DNA of 64,000 nt, taken from positions 297,501-361,500 of the forward strand of contig JAJTWR010000471.1 of NCBI GenBank assembly GCA_021613335.1, given 5' to 3'. Each line of letters starts with the position of its first letter. Within the stretch, counting starts at the first letter, position 1. Below, piece after piece: positions 60,570 to 64,000 of this stretch. Under the pieces are notes generated by a model. The model was not told the origin of the DNA and did no database searches. It was given only the letters and a program-made list of their open reading frames with translations. The stretch is from Whitmania pigra. Lineage: Eukaryota; Annelida; Clitellata; Hirudinida; Haemopidae. The translations under genes and the position numbers were made by a program.

Positions 60570-61346
60570 CATTGCCGGCCGGATTACCCATAAGGCAAAG
60601 TTGGCAACTGCTTATGGGCCCTGCAACTTTTAAGGGACCTATGAGGCCGTGACAAAAAAAATATTTTTGTAGGATTGCATTGAACTGTTGACAATTGTAG
60701 GCCTTAAAGACATGACCAGAGCCACCTTAAAGAAAACCGTGCAACTGATGCTCTGCCCACAAAACTAAGGGGCCGATTTTGTACAAACGTTTGCAGAATA
60801 TTGGCAGCTGGTGACGGCCTCTTGAACTGCCGTGGCAACAACAATCCACAAATTCTACCACTTTCTTCTCAGGAGCACCAGAAGCGTGCTCCGCTCGAGG
60901 CTGGCTATCCTTGGCAACTTTAACCTTCGCAGGCAGAGGATCAGATTCGGTCTTAATAGACGTTTCATCGCCTTTGTAAACCCTCTTTAACCACAATGCA
61001 TTCTTCTTCTTGCTTACTTTCTTCTTCCATATTTCCATCGACAGACGATTTCGTTGCCTGCTCCAGACTTTCAGGATATTTTTAATGACTTCACTACTGT
61101 GAAATTAAAACAGAAAATTTTTTTGAAGATTCGTTACTTAAAAAGAGATTAGTAATTGTAAATGCTGCTTGTTTTCTTAAATTCTTAATTTAATAATGTC
61201 CTATTGCACATTTTACATTTTATGTCCTGGCGCTGGTTGGTTAATTTAAACGATTGAAAGCAACTGGCGTTCTAGTAGGCACTAGAGACCTGGAGCCCCA
61301 AAAGTTTGACTGCCTATGGTCTCCCACGGTGCTAAATCCGGCACTG
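60570..61346. mobile_element. hAT-like non-autonomous element
   Basis: The left end CATTGCCGGCCGGATTACCC and the right end, inverse CAGTGCCGGATTTAGCACC, match as imperfect terminal inverted repeats of the CAGTGCCGGATTTA type found in hAT elements. The 8-base flanks ATTTCTGC and ATTTTGTC agree at five positions, so the target duplication is decayed or uncertain. The 777-bp interior has no transposase. It holds an exon-like minus-strand frame at 60727-61091. Confidence 0.6.
60727..61091 (-). CDS. Exon-like open frame inside the hAT-like element
   Basis: The minus-strand frame begins just after an acceptor-like CACAG at about 61092 and reads KNILKVWSRQRNRLSMEIWK and onward through a lysine-rich stretch to a stop at 60727. 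Composition (KKVSKKKNALWLKRVYKGDE, then an acidic/basic linker) looks like protein rather than repeat. I do not recognise the family. It sits between the inverted repeats of a putative transposon, so it may be a captured host exon, a transposon-encoded remnant, or chance. Confidence 0.25.
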
Positions 61347-62836
61347 ATTTTGTCGCCCCCTTAACATTTTTAATTTGGTGTCCAATTATAATAATTCGGT
61401 GTCCCTCTCCTGCTTATCAATTTGGTGACCCGTAGGTGTCCTCTTTTCACATAGCTTGCATGTTTTTCGTCAAAATTTAACTTATTAATTTTTACAAATA
61501 TTTTTACGTTAATTCCTTTTATAAGATTATATTAGACATTCGTTGAATTTACACCTTTTTCTTCTTATTATTATAACATGTCTAATATTTCTAATAATAA
61601 CCATATTATATTTATATTACAATTAAATAATTTAAATAAATGTATGTTTTTTATCGCGACGTTGTCCTAAATTATAACAATTAATATTTAACTTTTTAAA
61701 TATATTTTTTTATATATTATATATTTTATACTCAACTTTATTATATAGCTTTTTTTTATTTTGATACAATTATATCATAGTGAATTTTTAATAATAAAAT
61801 AACAAATTCCATGAAGGGATATCTCAGGCACTCCCTTCATGGATAAAAGGACGAAGTAATCTGAACGGCACGAGAACATTGTAAACACAAGAACTCCACA
61901 TGCATCTGGAAGCACTCCACAGGTTCAAAGTTTAAGCTGAGTTGAAGTCTTTGCGAGGGGCGTGTCATCCTCTCTCATTTAAGATTGGCTCCTTGTGGCT
62001 CATGAACTTCCACTGAAGGCGGTCCTTGTGTTCTTGAGAGTAGCTTGATTGATAAAAGTACTTCCAAATGACCGATTTGCTTTGAGCTTTCGTTTATTTT
62101 TAAATTCCCAAATGCAATTGTTTATTAATGAACAAATAAACCATCAAATTCATTCATTAGATGAATAAAACCACCAACCCAATACAATTCGTATTTAATG
62201 GGGCGTACCATCAAAGAAATCTTTTTTGCTTGTCAGGGAAGGGTCAAGCAGCATTGGTGCAGAAGCTTCATAGACTTCCACCACCACACGGCACCGGAAT
62301 CTCCGCTTGGGTAAATTCGGATCTGACTCAATATATCAGGAGTTTATTCAGAAATTTGTTGCGGGCTGACAAACTTAGCCAAGAGTTAAGGGTGAATTAA
62401 ACGTGTCATCTGAAAACAATGTTTTTGCTTTTCCAACTTTAAATATCTTGGCTTCTAAGAAGTGAACCGTATTCTCAATATAAAGAAATGAATATTAATA
62501 ATCTTTATTAAATTTAACGCAATTTTTAAAGGGCAAGCTTGTATTTATAATCCAGAAATAGTTTGCATTTCTAGGTCTTATTTCATTTCACGATTTCATG
62601 ATTTATCATTCCAAATGTTTAACGGGCGACTATGATGACTGGAAAGGGTGTGGCTGTTGCTTTGCCGTTGTTAATGGCAGCCAATGACGCGAGGTTGTTG
62701 CTGGATATTCCAGCCAATAAGAAAGGAAGGGCCTTAGCGGACTGAGCACCAACTCTATCTTTTAACCGCCGCATTTTGATGATTTTGAAATTTTGTTACT
62801 TGACATTTTATCTTTAATAAATGCTTTAGTGAAGTC
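61347..62836. other. Intergenic stretch upstream of the forkhead gene
   Basis: AT-rich from about 61440 to 61810, then mixed sequence. The 79-codon frame at 62161-62400 is unrecognised and unsupported. The last 200 bases are more GC-rich and probably contain the forkhead promoter. Confidence 0.55.
62681..62718 (+). promoter_or_regulatory. Paired CCAAT boxes upstream of the forkhead gene
   Basis: CCAAT occurs at 62681-62685 (GCAGCCAATGACG) and again at 62714-62718 (CCAGCCAATAAG), both on the plus strand, 120 to 155 bases before the ATG. This is a plausible proximal promoter arrangement; function is inferred from motif and position only. Confidence 0.4.
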
Positions 62837-63745
62837 ATGAATGGAAATATTCAACTCGAATGCGTAAACAACTTAAAGGATCAAGTTGATTATGTGGAAT
62901 GTTCATCTGCTAGCGATCATTTGGAAGAGACTGGAATTATGAAGCGTTACTATGATACTACTTACAACAGTTACATGTTATCGCAGTCAGGGTGCGATAA
63001 AGGAGAATTTCGAAGGAGACAAATGCCTTTCACGCTAAATTCTACAACTTGTTTTTCAGGGAATGAATTTAAGACATCACTTATGAACAATAACAATGAA
63101 ATCCCTTATTTCTCAAAGTATCATCCAGAATATGGTTATCCAAAGCCTCCATTCTCCTACATCTCCCTCATTGCCATGGCGATAGAAAGTTTTCCAGAGA
63201 GGATGTGCACTCTGCATGACATCTATCGCATCATTTCTTCCAATTTTCCGTATTACAGAACCAATCAACGTCGTTGGCAAAATTCCATCAGGCACAGCCT
63301 CTCGTTCAACGATTGCTTCATCAAAGTGCCAAGGAGTGCAGAAAGACCAGGCAAGGGTCATCTATGGACGATTCATCCTGATGCTGGCGACATGTTCAGA
63401 GACGGATGCTTGTTGAGGAGACAGAAAAGATTCAAAAGTAACGATAAAACATGCCCAGGCACAAATCTTTGTGAAACGGTTGGAGGCAGACCTGCTAGTT
63501 TTCACAAAGAGCATGGTGATTTTTATAATCCTCTAAGAAATGCAGAACATTCTTCTGTCAGTAATCAAGGCCAGCAGAGTTGTAACTGGAACACTTTCCA
63601 CCAGCCAAACTCATGTCCTCAATCCAACCAGGTGATGTACTCCAGTCTTAACTACCATCAGAACACCAGCACCTCAGCAGTAGGATATTTCCTGAACGCA
63701 GATAATAAGTTTGTTTCTTCATCAGCGCCTCATCATTTAGAGTGA
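62837..63745 (+). CDS. foxA: FoxA-type forkhead transcription factor
   Basis: A single-exon frame of 302 residues with one complete forkhead (winged-helix) domain at about residues 102-200. It runs from [16 protein letters not shown] through [20 protein letters not shown] and [17 protein letters not shown] to LLRRQKRFK. The strings [12 protein letters not shown] and [11 protein letters not shown] are typical of the FoxA (HNF3) class; FoxB and others usually have SLRHNLSFNDCF. Within the domain it differs from canonical FoxA at many positions ([20 protein letters not shown] for TRMLTLSEIYQFIMDLFPFY). I see no FoxA C-terminal conserved motif, so it is a divergent FoxA or sister class. FoxA factors pattern endoderm and axial midline in animals. 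The ATG is preceded by two CCAAT boxes and an AT-rich leader. Confidence 0.88.
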   Translation: MNGNIQLECVNNLKDQVDYVECSSASDHLEETGIMKRYYDTTYNSYMLSQSGCDKGEFRRRQMPFTLNSTTCFSGNEFKTSLMNNNNEIPYFSKYHPEYGYPKPPFSYISLIAMAIESFPERMCTLHDIYRIISSNFPYYRTNQRRWQNSIRHSLSFNDCFIKVPRSAERPGKGHLWTIHPDAGDMFRDGCLLRRQKRFKSNDKTCPGTNLCETVGGRPASFHKEHGDFYNPLRNAEHSSVSNQGQQSCNWNTFHQPNSCPQSNQVMYSSLNYHQNTSTSAVGYFLNADNKFVSSSAPHHLE

Positions 63746-64000
63746 TAACTTTCACACTTGAAACCATTTTTTGTAGACTTCATTCTAATTACACATAATT
63801 ATCGAACAATTTTTATTTACATTGGCGAGTAGGAAATAAGGCTGATGCCATGCATGGTTTTCATCTGCTTTGTAAAACGTTTACTTGAACATCCGCTTGA
63901 TTCAAAATTTCGGCGACTTGTTCATTCGTCATCTACTCTTACAACGGTTTAAGCGCAGGGACGTCATTTCAGCTTTTCTCAAGGGGCCCTGACCCTAGCA
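63746..64000. other. Forkhead 3' flank and a possible transposon terminus
   Basis: No canonical AATAAA is seen before the window ends. From 63957 the sequence reads CAGGGACGTCATTTCAGC and on into AAGGGGCCCTGACCC, resembling the CAGGG(A/G)CGTCA-type end of hAT elements. The window stops before a second end could be seen. Confidence 0.35.

Noticed and set aside
62161..62400. 79-codon frame upstream of the forkhead gene
   Set aside because: No recognised motif, no promoter or splice evidence, and the length is within chance expectation.

Overview
This is animal nuclear DNA: AT-rich, with intron-split genes (GT-AG introns of about 60 to 900 bp), tRNA-derived SINEs, hAT-type transposons, a LINE relic and very heavy microsatellite content. 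Readable genes are a TOG-array protein of the TOGARAM/crescerin family, DCAF13, the TFIIH helicase ERCC2/XPD, a TGS1-like RNA cap methyltransferase and a FoxA-type forkhead factor. Compact introns suggest an invertebrate with a modest genome; the sequence does not let me name the phylum.

Layout. Bases 1 to about 32,900 hold no gene I can support. They are a mosaic of microsatellites (ATC, AAT, ATCC, ACTC and AAC classes, several arrays of 200 to 420 bp) and higher-complexity islands rich in homeodomain-like AT motifs. One 1.4-kb hAT-type element (29661-31065, perfect 8-bp target duplication) carries a decayed pogo/Tigger-like fragment.

Bases 32,907-42,589 are the TOGARAM-like gene on the minus strand, about 19 coding exons and roughly 1,390 residues. 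Bases 42,600-48,500 are rearranged and repeat-laden: an intronless TGS1-like gene on the plus strand, an inverted partial copy of that gene beside it (333-bp arms forming a long palindrome), a piggyBac-type MITE inserted in one arm, and five copies of a tRNA-like repeat. A reverse-transcriptase relic follows (48,840-49,671).

Bases 50,123-53,094 are DCAF13 (12 exons, 442 aa) and 53,760-59,661 are ERCC2 (25 coding exons, 761 aa), both on the minus strand. I reassembled both exon by exon with consistent phase, and they match the usual family lengths. Bases 60,570-61,346 look like a second hAT-type element with an exon-like open frame inside. The FoxA-type gene (62,837-63,745, single exon) is on the plus strand near the right edge, and another transposon end may start at 63,957.

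The genes do not form one pathway: DCAF13 serves ribosome biogenesis, ERCC2 transcription and DNA repair, TOGARAM ciliary microtubules, TGS1 small-RNA cap hypermethylation, and FoxA developmental transcription. The most unusual points are two candidate ultra-short introns (17 nt in ERCC2, 19 nt in the TGS1-like gene), the TGS1 palindrome, and the tRNA-like repeat cluster around it.
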